Shown: positions 1 to 7,856 of the stretch, one piece after another
How the letters are laid out: each line of letters starts with the position of its first letter
Position numbering within the stretch: the first letter of the stretch is position 1
Assembly (NCBI RefSeq): GCF_016735115.1
Contig: NZ_JAERQJ010000001.1
Location: 124,001-188,000, forward strand
Direction: 5' to 3'
Origin: Aquimarina mytili
GTDB lineage: Bacteria; Bacteroidota; Bacteroidia; Flavobacteriales; Flavobacteriaceae
DNA: 64,000 nt
Notes under the pieces: generated by a model
What the model saw: the letters and a program-made list of their open reading frames with translations, nothing else
The model's database searches: none
Told to the model about the DNA's origin: nothing
Translations under genes and position numbers: made by a program

Positions 1-869
1 TAGTTATAGTTTGGAATGTCCAAGAATATAGGCACTCTTCTTGATCCATCATCTAATCCCCAATCGTCATATTTTCCACCATTAAGCAAGAAAAAATCAT
101 TGCTAACAGCATTGGTGTTTACTCCAGAACTAAAACCAACTTCCAAGAATCCTTTACCAGGACGGTCCTTGGTATCGATATTTACACTTGCACCTGCAAA
201 ATCTCCATAAATATCAGGAGAATAGGTTTTGTAAATTCCTAAATTTTCTACAATATCGGTAGGGAAAATACCAAGGTCAATAAGCTTTAGCTTTGGATTT
301 AAGGAAGGAATCGGTAAACCATTTAGGTAAGCATTATTGTAACGATCCCCAAGACCACGAACATAAAGTTTATCACTTTGTTTAGAAATACCTGTAGCTT
401 TAGTAAGCCCAGTTGCTACATCACTCACTCCTTTTTTGGAAAGTTCTTGTGCGCCGATTTTTTGTTGAATAGTTACTGCATTTTTTTGCTCAAGTAAAAT
501 AGCAGCTTCCGATTCTTTTTTGGTGGTGGTTTTAATAACTACTTCATCCAGTGCAGCTGCACTGGCACCAATAGATGCATTAACAGTAGTTGTTTGACCG
601 GCAGTGATGACCAACTCTTTGTCTAATGTTTCATACCCAACAAAACTGAATTCTAGTGTATAGGTACCAGGCTCCAGGTTATCAATAGTGTACAGTCCAT
701 CAAAATCGGTGGTGGTTCCTTTTGTGGTTCCTTTAATTAATACATTTGCAAAAGGAAGCGGTTGATTGTCGGCTTCTTTGTCTAGTAATGTTCCGGTAAC
801 CGAACCGGTTTCTTGCGCATTTAGCATTCCAACAACAAATAGCGCTATTAGGATAACAATTTTTCTCAT
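1..869 (-). CDS. TonB-dependent receptor, N-terminal part (cut by window edge)
   Basis: The minus-strand frame opens with ATG at 869 and runs off the window at base 1, giving about 289 residues without a stop. It starts with a signal peptide ending near residue 19 (..GMLNAQ). A carboxypeptidase-regulatory-like beta-sandwich follows at about residues 22-105, with the usual LEFSFVGYE pattern. From about residue 125 there is a TonB plug domain containing VRGLGDRYNN and GDFAGASVNI. Proteins of this build form outer-membrane barrels that import ligands with TonB energy. The barrel is outside the window, so the substrate cannot be read. A Pho-box-like repeat array lies directly upstream in the correct orientation, which suggests (inference) a role in uptake of a phosphorus compound under phosphate starvation. 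The family call is firm. Confidence 0.93.
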   Translation of the reverse strand, partial: MRKIVILIALFVVGMLNAQETGSVTGTLLDKEADNQPLPFANVLIKGTTKGTTTDFDGLYTIDNLEPGTYTLEFSFVGYETLDKELVITAGQTTTVNASIGASAAALDEVVIKTTTKKESEAAILLEQKNAVTIQQKIGAQELSKKGVSDVATGLTKATGISKQSDKLYVRGLGDRYNNAYLNGLPIPSLNPKLKLIDLGIFPTDIVENLGIYKTYSPDIYGDFAGASVNIDTKDRPGKGFLEVGFSSGVNTNAVSNDFFLLNGGKYDDWGLDDGSRRVPIFLDIPNYN

Positions 870-928
870 TTGTTTTGTTCTCAGATTCCGGGGCAAAGAA
901 CGATAGGAAGTGTTAAATGTGTGTTACT

Positions 929-969
929 CAAAAATTAAGGATTGTTCATTAAAATGTTAGATAATTGTT
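929..969 (-). promoter_or_regulatory. Pho-box-like repeats plus -7 element ahead of the TonB receptor
   Basis: On the minus strand three heptamers, AACAATT, AACATTT and GAACAAT, stand at an exact 11-bp period with 4-nt spacers (bases 963-969, 952-958, 941-947). A -7-like AATTTTTG follows at 936-929, four nt after the third repeat. The two-heptamers-with-4-nt-spacer design is that of the enterobacterial PhoB box. The same array precedes the porin and Pit genes of this window. The function is inferred. Confidence 0.5.
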
Positions 970-1190
970 ATCGATCTTTGCTTTATAATAACTTTCTAAG
1001 CAGAACATTTTTGCTACAGTTTGTTTTGTAAAGTACTGATAATGAAAGAAAAAATATTTTTTTGATATGTAATGAGGTGAAGTAATGGAATGTTAAGAAA
1101 ATGTTTCCATTATCATTATTGTAAAAGAAAATTTAAGGATTTTTAGATCTAAAAATCAAGTTATAGAAGGGAAGGGTATTTTTCATAAAC

Positions 1191-1218
1191 AAAAAACACC
1201 TCAAAACTTTGAGGTGTT
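1191..1218 (-). terminator. Rho-independent terminator of the MORN-like gene
   Basis: AACACCTCAAA at 1195-1205 pairs perfectly with TTTGAGGTGTT at 1208-1218. Read on the minus strand the hairpin is followed by a run of T (complement of the A run at 1191-1196), 24 nt after the stop codon of the minus-strand gene ending at 1243. Confidence 0.85.
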
Positions 1219-1242
1219 CCCGTTTATATTTTTGATGAAAAT

Positions 1243-1602
1243 CTAATTATTATAATTAACTACAACATTATCCTTATTAGACCATGTAGTTACATCGGCA
1301 ATCTGATTTTTTGAGTAGTTTACTTCAGATAACTTATCAGCTCCCCAGAAGAACCATTTTCCGATTTTTACGCCATTATCATATCGTCCCATAGCAATTT
1401 TTTTTCCTGTTGCATCATATGCTTTCCATACGCCATGCAATTTACCTTCTTTATTATAGAAACCTTGTTGACGAATTTCTCCATTTTCATGAAAGAAAGT
1501 TCCTTTTATAGCATTTCCTTGTTTTTCAAAAGTAGGTTTTACATCCTGAGCCATTAAAGTTGTAGAAAATAAAACGGCTATAACTACTAATATCTTTTTC
1601 AT
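1243..1602 (-). CDS. Secreted MORN-like repeat protein (toxin-antitoxin YwqK-like)
   Basis: 119 residues with a signal peptide (cleavage after ..TLMAQ, near residue 19). The mature part carries MORN_2-type repeats: G-x-F-F/Y-x-x-x-G-x-x-x-x-x-G at about residues 34-50, 52-69 and 74-88 (for example QGFYNKEGKLHGVWKAY and GRYDNGVKIGKWFFWG). Such small exported repeat proteins are common in flavobacteria, and some relatives are labelled YwqK-like antitoxins; no experimental role is known to me. The gene stands alone with its own terminator. Divergent from it lies the ChrA-like gene, and the shared intergenic region holds a Pho-box-like array whose direction favours the ChrA side. Confidence 0.75.
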   Translation of the reverse strand: MKKILVVIAVLFSTTLMAQDVKPTFEKQGNAIKGTFFHENGEIRQQGFYNKEGKLHGVWKAYDATGKKIAMGRYDNGVKIGKWFFWGADKLSEVNYSKNQIADVTTWSNKDNVVVNYNN

Positions 1603-1677
1603 GTTCTTTAAATGTTTAATGTTATTTGGGATGTCGACTTATGTACTATAAAAGTAATATTTATTTTACGTTTAAGC

Positions 1678-1722
1678 AACATTTGCATAACATTAAATTA
1701 ACATTAAAATCTTACTTATTTG
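1678..1722 (+). promoter_or_regulatory. Pho-box-like triple repeat between MORN-like and ChrA-like genes
   Basis: Three near-identical heptamers, AACATTT, AACATTA and AACATTA, start at 1678, 1689 and 1700 (11-bp period, 4-nt spacers). CTTATTTG, a weak -7 candidate, follows at 1715-1722. The orientation matches the arrays ahead of the porin and pit genes and points to the ChrA-like gene at 1865, leaving a leader of about 135 nt. Control of the divergent MORN-like gene is also possible. Confidence 0.45.
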
Positions 1723-1864
1723 ATTGTCAATGTTTTGAATTTGATATAATTCCCTATTTGGTTTAGTGTCATGTCATTGATTTGCTACTTTTTCAAGTTA
1801 GATGAGTTCCTATTATATTTATATTTTTGAGCAATATAATTCTAATAAGAAAGACAATACCTGA

Positions 1865-2995
1865 ATGAACAAGAATAATAAACTGATAGAAGTCGCAACG
1901 GTTTTCTTTAAACTTGGATGTATTGCTTTTGGTGGACCGGCTGCTCATATTGCTATGATGGAAGATGAGATCGTTCAGAAAAGAAAATGGATGGATAGGC
2001 AACATTTTCTAGATCTTATGGGGGCTACAAATTTGATCCCTGGGCCTAATTCTACGGAGATGGTTATGCATTGTGGTCATGAACGAGCCGGAGTTATTGG
2101 TTTATTTGTTGCCGGTACATGTTTTGTTTTTCCTGCTGTTGTTATTACTGGAATATTGGCTTGGTTCTATACATCATACGGACAATTACCAGAGGTTGTA
2201 CCTTTTATTTTTGGAATAAAACCGGCAGTACTGGCTATTATTGCTTCTGCCATTGTGAAATTAGGTAAGAAAGCTTTGAAGAGCTGGGAAATTGGTATTA
2301 TAGGAATCTTGGTGTTGGTTATTAGTCTTTTGGGAGTCAATGAGGTTTTAGCATTACTTAGTGCTGGTGTTGTTGGAACCTTATATTTTTATTCAAAATC
2401 AAAATTATTTACTACTTCCAAATCCATTGTGCCTATTCTTTTTCTAAAAGCACCAACAGCGATTTTTATCAAGCTTTCTTCTTTAAAGGTTTTTTGGACA
2501 TTTCTAAAAGTTGGGGCTATATTGTATGGTAGTGGTTATGTCCTGTTTGCATATCTCGATGCAGAACTGGTGACCAAAGGCTGGTTAACAAGACCTGAAC
2601 TAATAGATGCAATTGCTGTAGGACAATTTACTCCTGGTCCCGTTTTGTCTACGGCAACCTTTATTGGTTATCAACTAGCAGGATTTTGGGGAGCAGTTGC
2701 TGCTACAATCGGAATTTTTCTTCCTTCTTTTCTTTTTGTATTACTTCTTAATCCTTTGGTGCCCAAAATGAGAACATCCAAAGTGCTGAGCTACTTTTTG
2801 GATTCGGTTAATATTGCCGCAGTATCTATCATGTTATCGGTACTATATGTAATGTCTTTGGATACATTAACAGATTGGAAATCGATAGTAATTGCTTTAT
2901 TAAGTGTGTTCATGATATTTGGTGTAAAAAAGGTAAATGCCATGTGGATTGTACTTGGGGGATCAATATTGGGGTATTTATTGCATTTTATATAG
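1865..2995 (+). CDS. chrA: ChrA-family (CHR) anion transporter
   Basis: 376 residues, two homologous halves, the build of long-chain CHR proteins. Half one (about 6-175) has FKLGCIAFGGPAAHIAMM and GATNLIPGPNSTEM; half two (about 205-375) has FLKVGAILYGSGYVLFAYL and AVGQFTPGPVLSTATFIGY. The paired G-x-x-(N/Q)-x-x-PGP signatures are typical of the family. There are about ten membrane spans and no signal peptide. Characterised members expel chromate by proton antiport; many genomic copies have unknown natural substrates. The neighbourhood (phosphate genes) and the repeat array upstream hint that this copy could move an oxyanion during phosphate starvation, which is inference. The start ATG at 1865 has no strong ribosome site, as usual in this phylum. 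Confidence 0.85.
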   Translation: MNKNNKLIEVATVFFKLGCIAFGGPAAHIAMMEDEIVQKRKWMDRQHFLDLMGATNLIPGPNSTEMVMHCGHERAGVIGLFVAGTCFVFPAVVITGILAWFYTSYGQLPEVVPFIFGIKPAVLAIIASAIVKLGKKALKSWEIGIIGILVLVISLLGVNEVLALLSAGVVGTLYFYSKSKLFTTSKSIVPILFLKAPTAIFIKLSSLKVFWTFLKVGAILYGSGYVLFAYLDAELVTKGWLTRPELIDAIAVGQFTPGPVLSTATFIGYQLAGFWGAVAATIGIFLPSFLFVLLLNPLVPKMRTSKVLSYFLDSVNIAAVSIMLSVLYVMSLDTLTDWKSIVIALLSVFMIFGVKKVNAMWIVLGGSILGYLLHFI

Positions 2996-3131
2996 AATTA
3001 TTTTAACGATTGCTTAAAGTTGTGATAACATAAAAACTCGCCAAATAAAATATTTTTGACGAGTCGTATTGACAAATAGTAATTTCAAAAAATCGTATTA
3101 GTTTTTGTCGACTTAGATTTTTGAAATACTG

Positions 3132-3160
3132 GGCTGACCACAATTGGTCAGCCTTTTTTT
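3132..3160 (+). terminator. Strong rho-independent terminator
   Basis: GGCTGACCA (3132-3140) pairs perfectly with TGGTCAGCC (3145-3153) over a 4-nt loop, followed by seven T. It lies 136 nt after the ChrA-like stop. A second, imperfect hairpin with ACTCG/CGAGT ends sits between them at about 3036-3064. Confidence 0.85.
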
Positions 3161-3219
3161 GTCTTTAATTAAGTGCATAAATACTTAAAAAAAAGGTGGT
3201 TTTAAAATAATTATTAAAA

Positions 3220-3262
3220 AACATTAAGATAACATTAACTTAACATTGATATTGGTTCTTTG
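3220..3262 (+). promoter_or_regulatory. Pho-box-like triple repeat and -7 element of the porin gene
   Basis: AACATTA, AACATTA and AACATTG start at 3220, 3231 and 3242, an exact 11-bp period. Six nt after the third repeat is GTTCTTTG (3255-3262), sharing the TTTG core of the Bacteroidota -7 box. The pit promoter at 4505-4547 has the same repeat spacing and the same 6-nt gap. This is the clearest of the arrays. Confidence 0.6.
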
Positions 3263-3287
3263 CAGCGACAAAAACTAGTATCGGATT

Positions 3288-4487
3288 ATGAAATTAAAGA
3301 CTACACTTACGGCGTTAGCCTTATTTACATTTTGTTTTATAAATGCTCAGGAGACTACTGAAACCAAATTTGGAAAAGGAATACTGAATGTGGTGGCAAA
3401 AGATAGTTCTTGGAGCATGAAATTTGCTACAAGATTCCAATTACTTGGTACTGCTGGCTGGGATATCAATGATGGAGATTACAGCAAGTCTGAGACCAAT
3501 TTTTTGGTTAGAAGAGCCCGTCTAAAATTTGATGGATTCGCTTATAGTCCTAAGGTAAAGTATAAAATAGAGCTTGGACTGTCTAATAGAGATATATCAG
3601 GAGCTTCAGAATTTACAAATAATGCACCCCGTTACATTCTTGATGCGGTTATCAAATGGAATTTCTATAGAAACTTCACCCTTTGGGCAGGTCAAACAAA
3701 ATTACCAGGTAACGTAGAGCGTGTTGTTTCTTCAGCTAACTTGCAATTAGTAGATCGGTCTAGATTAAATAGCAGATTTAATATTGATCGTGATCTTGGT
3801 GTACAATTAAGACATCACTTTAAGTTATCAGACAAATTTTTGGTAAGAGAAATATTAGCTGTTTCTCAAGGAGAAGGGCGAAACATAACTACCGGAAATT
3901 TAGGAGGTCATGAGTACACGGGTAGAATAGAATTACTACCTTTTGGAAAATTTAAGAGTAAAGGAGATTATAAAGGAGGAGATTTGAAAAGAGAACAGGC
4001 TCCAAAATTAATGCTTGCAGCTACTTATGATTTTAATGCTGATGCTGTTAAAAATAGGAGTAATCAAGGATCATATATGGAAACTAGTACAGGTTTCTAC
4101 GAAACTAATATTTCAACAATATTTGTTGATGCAGTATTTAAATACAAAGGCTTCTCTTTTATGGGAGAATTTGCAGATAGAGATGCTGATGATGCTATTG
4201 CTGTAGAAGAAGATGGTACTCCAACTGGAGATATTGTACAAGTTGGTAATGCTATAAATCTTCAGGCAGGGTATTTATTTAAAAATAACTGGGAAGTAGC
4301 AGGACGCTATACTAATCTTAATTTTGATGCTGTGGTGGGCAGAGCTCTTGAAGAGCAATACACTTTAGGTGTTTCAAGGTATATAGCAGGCCATAATTTA
4401 AAAGTTCAATCTGATATAAGCTATACTACTCAGGATGGTGATGCTAGTGGATTAGCATATAGATTACAATTTGATATACATTTCTAA
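3288..4487 (+). CDS. OprP/OprO-type phosphate-selective porin
   Basis: 399 residues with a signal peptide ending near residue 20 (..CFINAQ). The mature chain is rich in alternating aromatic strands typical of an outer-membrane barrel and matches the porin O/P layout: FATRFQLLGTAGW at the first strand, NFLVRRARLKFDGFAY, YKIELGLSNRD, the WAGQTKLPGNVERVVSS segment and a last strand ending in RLQFDIHF with a terminal Phe. OprP-type porins pass phosphate or polyphosphate. Its position 80 bp ahead of the Pit permease and its Pho-box-like promoter agree with an outer-membrane phosphate channel. The family is clear; the selectivity is inferred. Confidence 0.88.
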   Translation: MKLKTTLTALALFTFCFINAQETTETKFGKGILNVVAKDSSWSMKFATRFQLLGTAGWDINDGDYSKSETNFLVRRARLKFDGFAYSPKVKYKIELGLSNRDISGASEFTNNAPRYILDAVIKWNFYRNFTLWAGQTKLPGNVERVVSSANLQLVDRSRLNSRFNIDRDLGVQLRHHFKLSDKFLVREILAVSQGEGRNITTGNLGGHEYTGRIELLPFGKFKSKGDYKGGDLKREQAPKLMLAATYDFNADAVKNRSNQGSYMETSTGFYETNISTIFVDAVFKYKGFSFMGEFADRDADDAIAVEEDGTPTGDIVQVGNAINLQAGYLFKNNWEVAGRYTNLNFDAVVGRALEEQYTLGVSRYIAGHNLKVQSDISYTTQDGDASGLAYRLQFDIHF

Positions 4488-4504
4488 ACATTAGATAAAT
4501 ACAT

Positions 4505-4547
4505 AACAGTTTGATAACATTAAGCTGAGAATTGATTATAATATTTG
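4505..4547 (+). promoter_or_regulatory. Pho-box-like repeats and -7 element of the pit gene
   Basis: AACAGTT (4505-4511) and AACATTA (4516-4522) with a 4-nt spacer, a degenerate third unit GAGAATT at 4527-4533, then a 6-nt gap and AATATTTG (4540-4547), a 7-of-8 type match to TAnnTTTG. The layout matches the porin promoter base for base in spacing. Confidence 0.55.
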
Positions 4548-4567
4548 CACTTTAAACAAAAAATGTA

Positions 4568-6955
4568 ATGGATAATATTTATTTATTGATGGTAGTTGCA
4601 CTTGCAGTACTTGCAATTGCAGACCTTGTAGTTGGAGTTAGCAACGATGCAGTTAACTTCTTGAACTCTGCGATTGGTTCTAAAGCAGTTTCTTTTAGAA
4701 CCATTATGATTGTTGCCAGTGTTGGTATTGCCGCTGGAGCTATTTTTTCTAGTGGACTAATGGAAGTTGCAAGAAAAGGAATATTTAATCCTGGAGAGTT
4801 TTATTTTGATGAGATCATGATCATTTTTATGGCGGTGATGATAACAGATATACTCCTTCTCGACTTTTTTAATACACTGGGGATGCCAACTTCAACAACC
4901 GTATCCATTGTATTTAACCTTTTGGGAGCTGCAGTTTGTGTAGCATTAATCAAAATTGGAGCAGATCAAGGTTTATCTTTTGCTGACTTAGGAAATTATA
5001 TCAATACCAAAAAAGCAGGAGAAATTATTAGTGGGATATTACTCTCGGTAGTTATCGCTTTTTCTGTAGGAGCCATTGTACAGTTTATTACTCGTTTGTT
5101 ATTATCTTATAATTTTGAAAAGAAGGCTAAGTGGGTAGGTGCTTTGTTTGGAGGAATTGCCCTAACAGCGTTGTTATATTTCATTTTTATGAAAGGGATC
5201 AAAGGTACTAATTATGCAAAAGCGATAGTAGATGTTGTGTATAGTGGTGGTGCAGAAGGACTTTTGAGTTGGGCAAATGAGTATTTAGGAACTGGTTATG
5301 AAAGTGTTAAAGAATTAGCAAAAGCGCAAAAAGACTTTTATAAAATAGATGCTGATGCTGGCACAATGAAATTGACATTACGAGGATTTCTCGAAACAAA
5401 TGTATTGCAAATTGTAGCAGTAGGCTTTGTAGTATGGTCAGCATTATCATATGTATTGGTGAACTTCTTTAAAGTCAACATATATAAATTAATTATTATT
5501 GTAGGTACTTTTGGATTGGCTTTGGCCTTTTCAGGTAATGATTTGGTGAACTTTATTGGAGTACCTATTGCAGGATGGCAATCTTATGAAGCTTGGGTAG
5601 CCTCTGGTACTCCGGCTGCAGAATTTTCTATGGATGTTTTGGCTAAAAAAAGCGAAACACCAGTATTGTTATTGTTCCTTGCAGGAGGTATTATGGTGTT
5701 GACATTATGGCTTTCAAAAAAAGCGCGATATGTTGCGGATACGGAAATTAATCTTTCTAGAGAAGGAGAAGCTAAAGAACGTTTTAAGCCTAATTTCTTA
5801 TCTAGAGGAGTCGTGAGAGGTACCATATTAATATCTCAAGGACTTACAGCTATTACTCCAAAGCCTGCTAAAGAGTTTATAGAAAAGCAATTTACAAAGC
5901 CAGTTATAGATTTACCGAAAGATAAGACATATCAGATGCCGGCTTTTGATATGGTAAGAGCAGCAGTAAACCTAGTAGTTGCTGGAATTTTGATTTCTAT
6001 TGCAACTTCAATGAAATTACCGCTTTCTACGACTTATGTGACTTTTATGGTCGCTATGGGTACGTCATTAGCAGATAGAGCGTGGGGAACAGAGAGTGCT
6101 GTATATCGTGTAGCCGGAGTATTAAATGTAATTGCCGGTTGGTTCATGACTGCAATCAGTGCATTTATTGCTGCAGGAGCAGTAGCCTTTTTGATTAACC
6201 TTGGTGGTCCTGCAATGATAGCTGTGCTATTACTTGTGGCAATATTACTTTTAGCAAGAAATACAATAAGTTATAGAAAAAGAGTAAAGGCAGAAAAAGC
6301 AGAAGATAGCCTTAAAAGCTCTGAGAGTAGTTCTATTCAGGGGGTTATTGAAGAAAGTGCCGATAATATCAAGTCATTTGTAAATAGAGGAAACAAAATT
6401 TACTCAAATGCCGTGGATAGCCTTGTAAAATATGATTTACCGGCTTTGAAGAAGGGTAAAAAAGGTATTGCCAAATTAGATGCTGAAGTTGAAGATCTTA
6501 GAGACAATATTTTCTACTTTATTAAGAATTTGGATGAATCCAGCGTAGGAGCTAGTAATTTTTACATTAACATACTAGGGTATTTACAAGACATGTCACA
6601 ATCGCTTGAGTACATTACTAAAGCAAGTCACAAACATGTCAATAATAATCACAAAAAACTTCGATTTAACCAGATTAAAGATCTAAAAGAAATTGAAGAA
6701 CAATTGAATGAGTTGTTTGGACAAATTAAGAAAGCTTTTAGCGATAGAGAATTTGAACGTATAGACTCAATTATTGATGAAAAACAAGAATTATTCAATA
6801 AAGTAAATCAGAAAATTGACAAGCAAGTTGCACGAACCAGAACCGAAGAAAGTAGCCCTAAAAATACTACTTTGTATTTTGGATTGTTATTAGAGACCAA
6901 GGATCTTATTACAGCAACAATGAACTTGTTAACGACATACAGAGATCATCAATAA
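4568..6955 (+). CDS. pit: Pit-family inorganic phosphate permease with C-terminal PhoU-like domain
   Basis: 795 residues, longer than the usual 400-500 of Pit. The membrane part has the two family signatures, GVSNDAVNFLNSAIGS at about residue 23 and FSGNDLVNFIGVPIAG at about 323, plus the two serine/threonine-rich loops GMPTSTTVSIVFNLLGA and LPLSTTYVTFMVAMGTS. Spans continue to about residue 570. After a charged linker the last 200 residues are alpha-helical and PhoU/DUF47-like, without membrane segments. Pit proteins import phosphate with a cation. In this phylum the PhoU-like tail is fused to the carrier and probably limits uptake or signals to PhoR (inference). The gene follows the porin but has its own Pho-box-like promoter; a terminator follows. 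Confidence 0.93.
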   Translation: MDNIYLLMVVALAVLAIADLVVGVSNDAVNFLNSAIGSKAVSFRTIMIVASVGIAAGAIFSSGLMEVARKGIFNPGEFYFDEIMIIFMAVMITDILLLDFFNTLGMPTSTTVSIVFNLLGAAVCVALIKIGADQGLSFADLGNYINTKKAGEIISGILLSVVIAFSVGAIVQFITRLLLSYNFEKKAKWVGALFGGIALTALLYFIFMKGIKGTNYAKAIVDVVYSGGAEGLLSWANEYLGTGYESVKELAKAQKDFYKIDADAGTMKLTLRGFLETNVLQIVAVGFVVWSALSYVLVNFFKVNIYKLIIIVGTFGLALAFSGNDLVNFIGVPIAGWQSYEAWVASGTPAAEFSMDVLAKKSETPVLLLFLAGGIMVLTLWLSKKARYVADTEINLSREGEAKERFKPNFLSRGVVRGTILISQGLTAITPKPAKEFIEKQFTKPVIDLPKDKTYQMPAFDMVRAAVNLVVAGILISIATSMKLPLSTTYVTFMVAMGTSLADRAWGTESAVYRVAGVLNVIAGWFMTAISAFIAAGAVAFLINLGGPAMIAVLLLVAILLLARNTISYRKRVKAEKAEDSLKSSESSSIQGVIEESADNIKSFVNRGNKIYSNAVDSLVKYDLPALKKGKKGIAKLDAEVEDLRDNIFYFIKNLDESSVGASNFYINILGYLQDMSQSLEYITKASHKHVNNNHKKLRFNQIKDLKEIEEQLNELFGQIKKAFSDREFERIDSIIDEKQELFNKVNQKIDKQVARTRTEESSPKNTTLYFGLLLETKDLITATMNLLTTYRDHQ

Positions 6956-6978
6956 AACATTGTTTTAAGAATCAAGTA

Positions 6979-7010
6979 AAGACCGAATAGTTTACTATCC
7001 GGTCTTTTTA
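6979..7010 (+). terminator. Terminator after pit
   Basis: AAGACCG-AATAG pairs with CTATC-CGGTCTT across a TTTA loop with one internal mismatch, followed by a T-rich tract at 7004-7010. It lies 24 nt after the pit stop. Confidence 0.85.
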
Positions 7011-7058
7011 TTTTTATATACATATGTGCTAATAGCACAAACTATAGAAACATTACCA

Positions 7059-7098
7059 AAATGTTATCATCATATGGATTTAATGTTAGATTATTGTT
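7059..7098 (-). promoter_or_regulatory. Reverse-oriented Pho-box-like repeats upstream of phoB
   Basis: On the minus strand the heptamers AACAATA (7098-7092) and AACATTA (7087-7081) stand at 11-bp period. Two periods further AACATTT (7065-7059) keeps the phase. The array faces away from phoB, unlike the arrays at the porin and pit. It could mediate autoregulation or repression. A possible phoB -7 element, TATATTTA, is at 7138-7145. Confidence 0.4.
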
Positions 7099-7169
7099 AC
7101 CATGTACATGTAAGTATGTATACTTGGCATTAAATAGTATATTTATCAAATGTTATGTAATACTATATT

Positions 7170-7856
7170 ATGAAGAATAAAAAAGATATTACCATACTAT
7201 TGGTAGACGATGAACCCGATATTTTAGAAATTGTGGGATACAATCTTACCGCAGAAGGATATAATGTGTTAACTGCAGAAAATGGCGTTGAAGCTGTAAA
7301 AATTGCTAAAAAGAAAAACCCACAACTAATTATCCTTGATGTCATGATGCCAGAGATGGATGGGATCGAAGCTTGTGAACAAATCCGCAAGTTACCCGAT
7401 CTTAAAGATACCATCATTACTTTTCTTACCGCAAGAGGAGAGGATTACTCTCAATTGGCAGGATTTGATGCAGGGGCAGATGATTATATTACAAAACCAA
7501 TTCGACCAAAAGTCTTGGTGAGCAAAGTAAAGGCCTTGCTCCGTAGATTAAAAGAAGAGGATTCTTCTGATAACGTGATAAAGATTGGAAGCTTGGTGAT
7601 TAATAGGGATGAATATAAGATTGTAAAAGACAAAAAAGAGATCGTATTACCTAGAAAAGAGTTCGAATTATTATCTTTATTGGCCTCAAAGCCTGGAAAG
7701 GTATTTAAGCGAGAAGATATTCTTGATAAGGTTTGGGGTAACGAGGTTATTGTTGGTGGTCGTACTATCGATGTTCATATCAGAAAACTAAGAGAGAAGA
7801 TAGGCGATAATAGCTTTAAAACGATCAAAGGAGTAGGATATAAGTTTGTGGTATAA
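7170..7856 (+). CDS. phoB: PhoB-like response regulator (OmpR family)
   Basis: 228 residues. The receiver domain spans about 6-125 with the acidic pair D13/D14, phospho-acceptor D57 in LIILDVMMPEMDG, a conserved Thr in FLTARGED and Lys in YITKPIRP. A winged-helix DNA-binding domain covers about 135-228, with LPRKEFELLSLLASKPGKVF and VDVHIRKLREKI-like features (GRTIDVHIRKLREK) and the terminal GVGYKF wing. It sits after the phosphate genes and is followed without a gap by a PhoR-like kinase, so the phosphate assignment rests on family resemblance plus context. It is the natural candidate to bind the 11-bp-period heptamer arrays around it. Confidence 0.88.
   Translation: MKNKKDITILLVDDEPDILEIVGYNLTAEGYNVLTAENGVEAVKIAKKKNPQLIILDVMMPEMDGIEACEQIRKLPDLKDTIITFLTARGEDYSQLAGFDAGADDYITKPIRPKVLVSKVKALLRRLKEEDSSDNVIKIGSLVINRDEYKIVKDKKEIVLPRKEFELLSLLASKPGKVFKREDILDKVWGNEVIVGGRTIDVHIRKLREKIGDNSFKTIKGVGYKFVV

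Larger units (their letters stand above)
870..1242. other. Intergenic 373 bp: receptor promoter side and terminator
   Basis: No open frame of note. It holds the Pho-box-like promoter of the receptor at 929-969 and the terminator of the MORN-like gene at 1191-1218. Between them lies AT-rich DNA in which I see no further structure. Confidence 0.6.
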
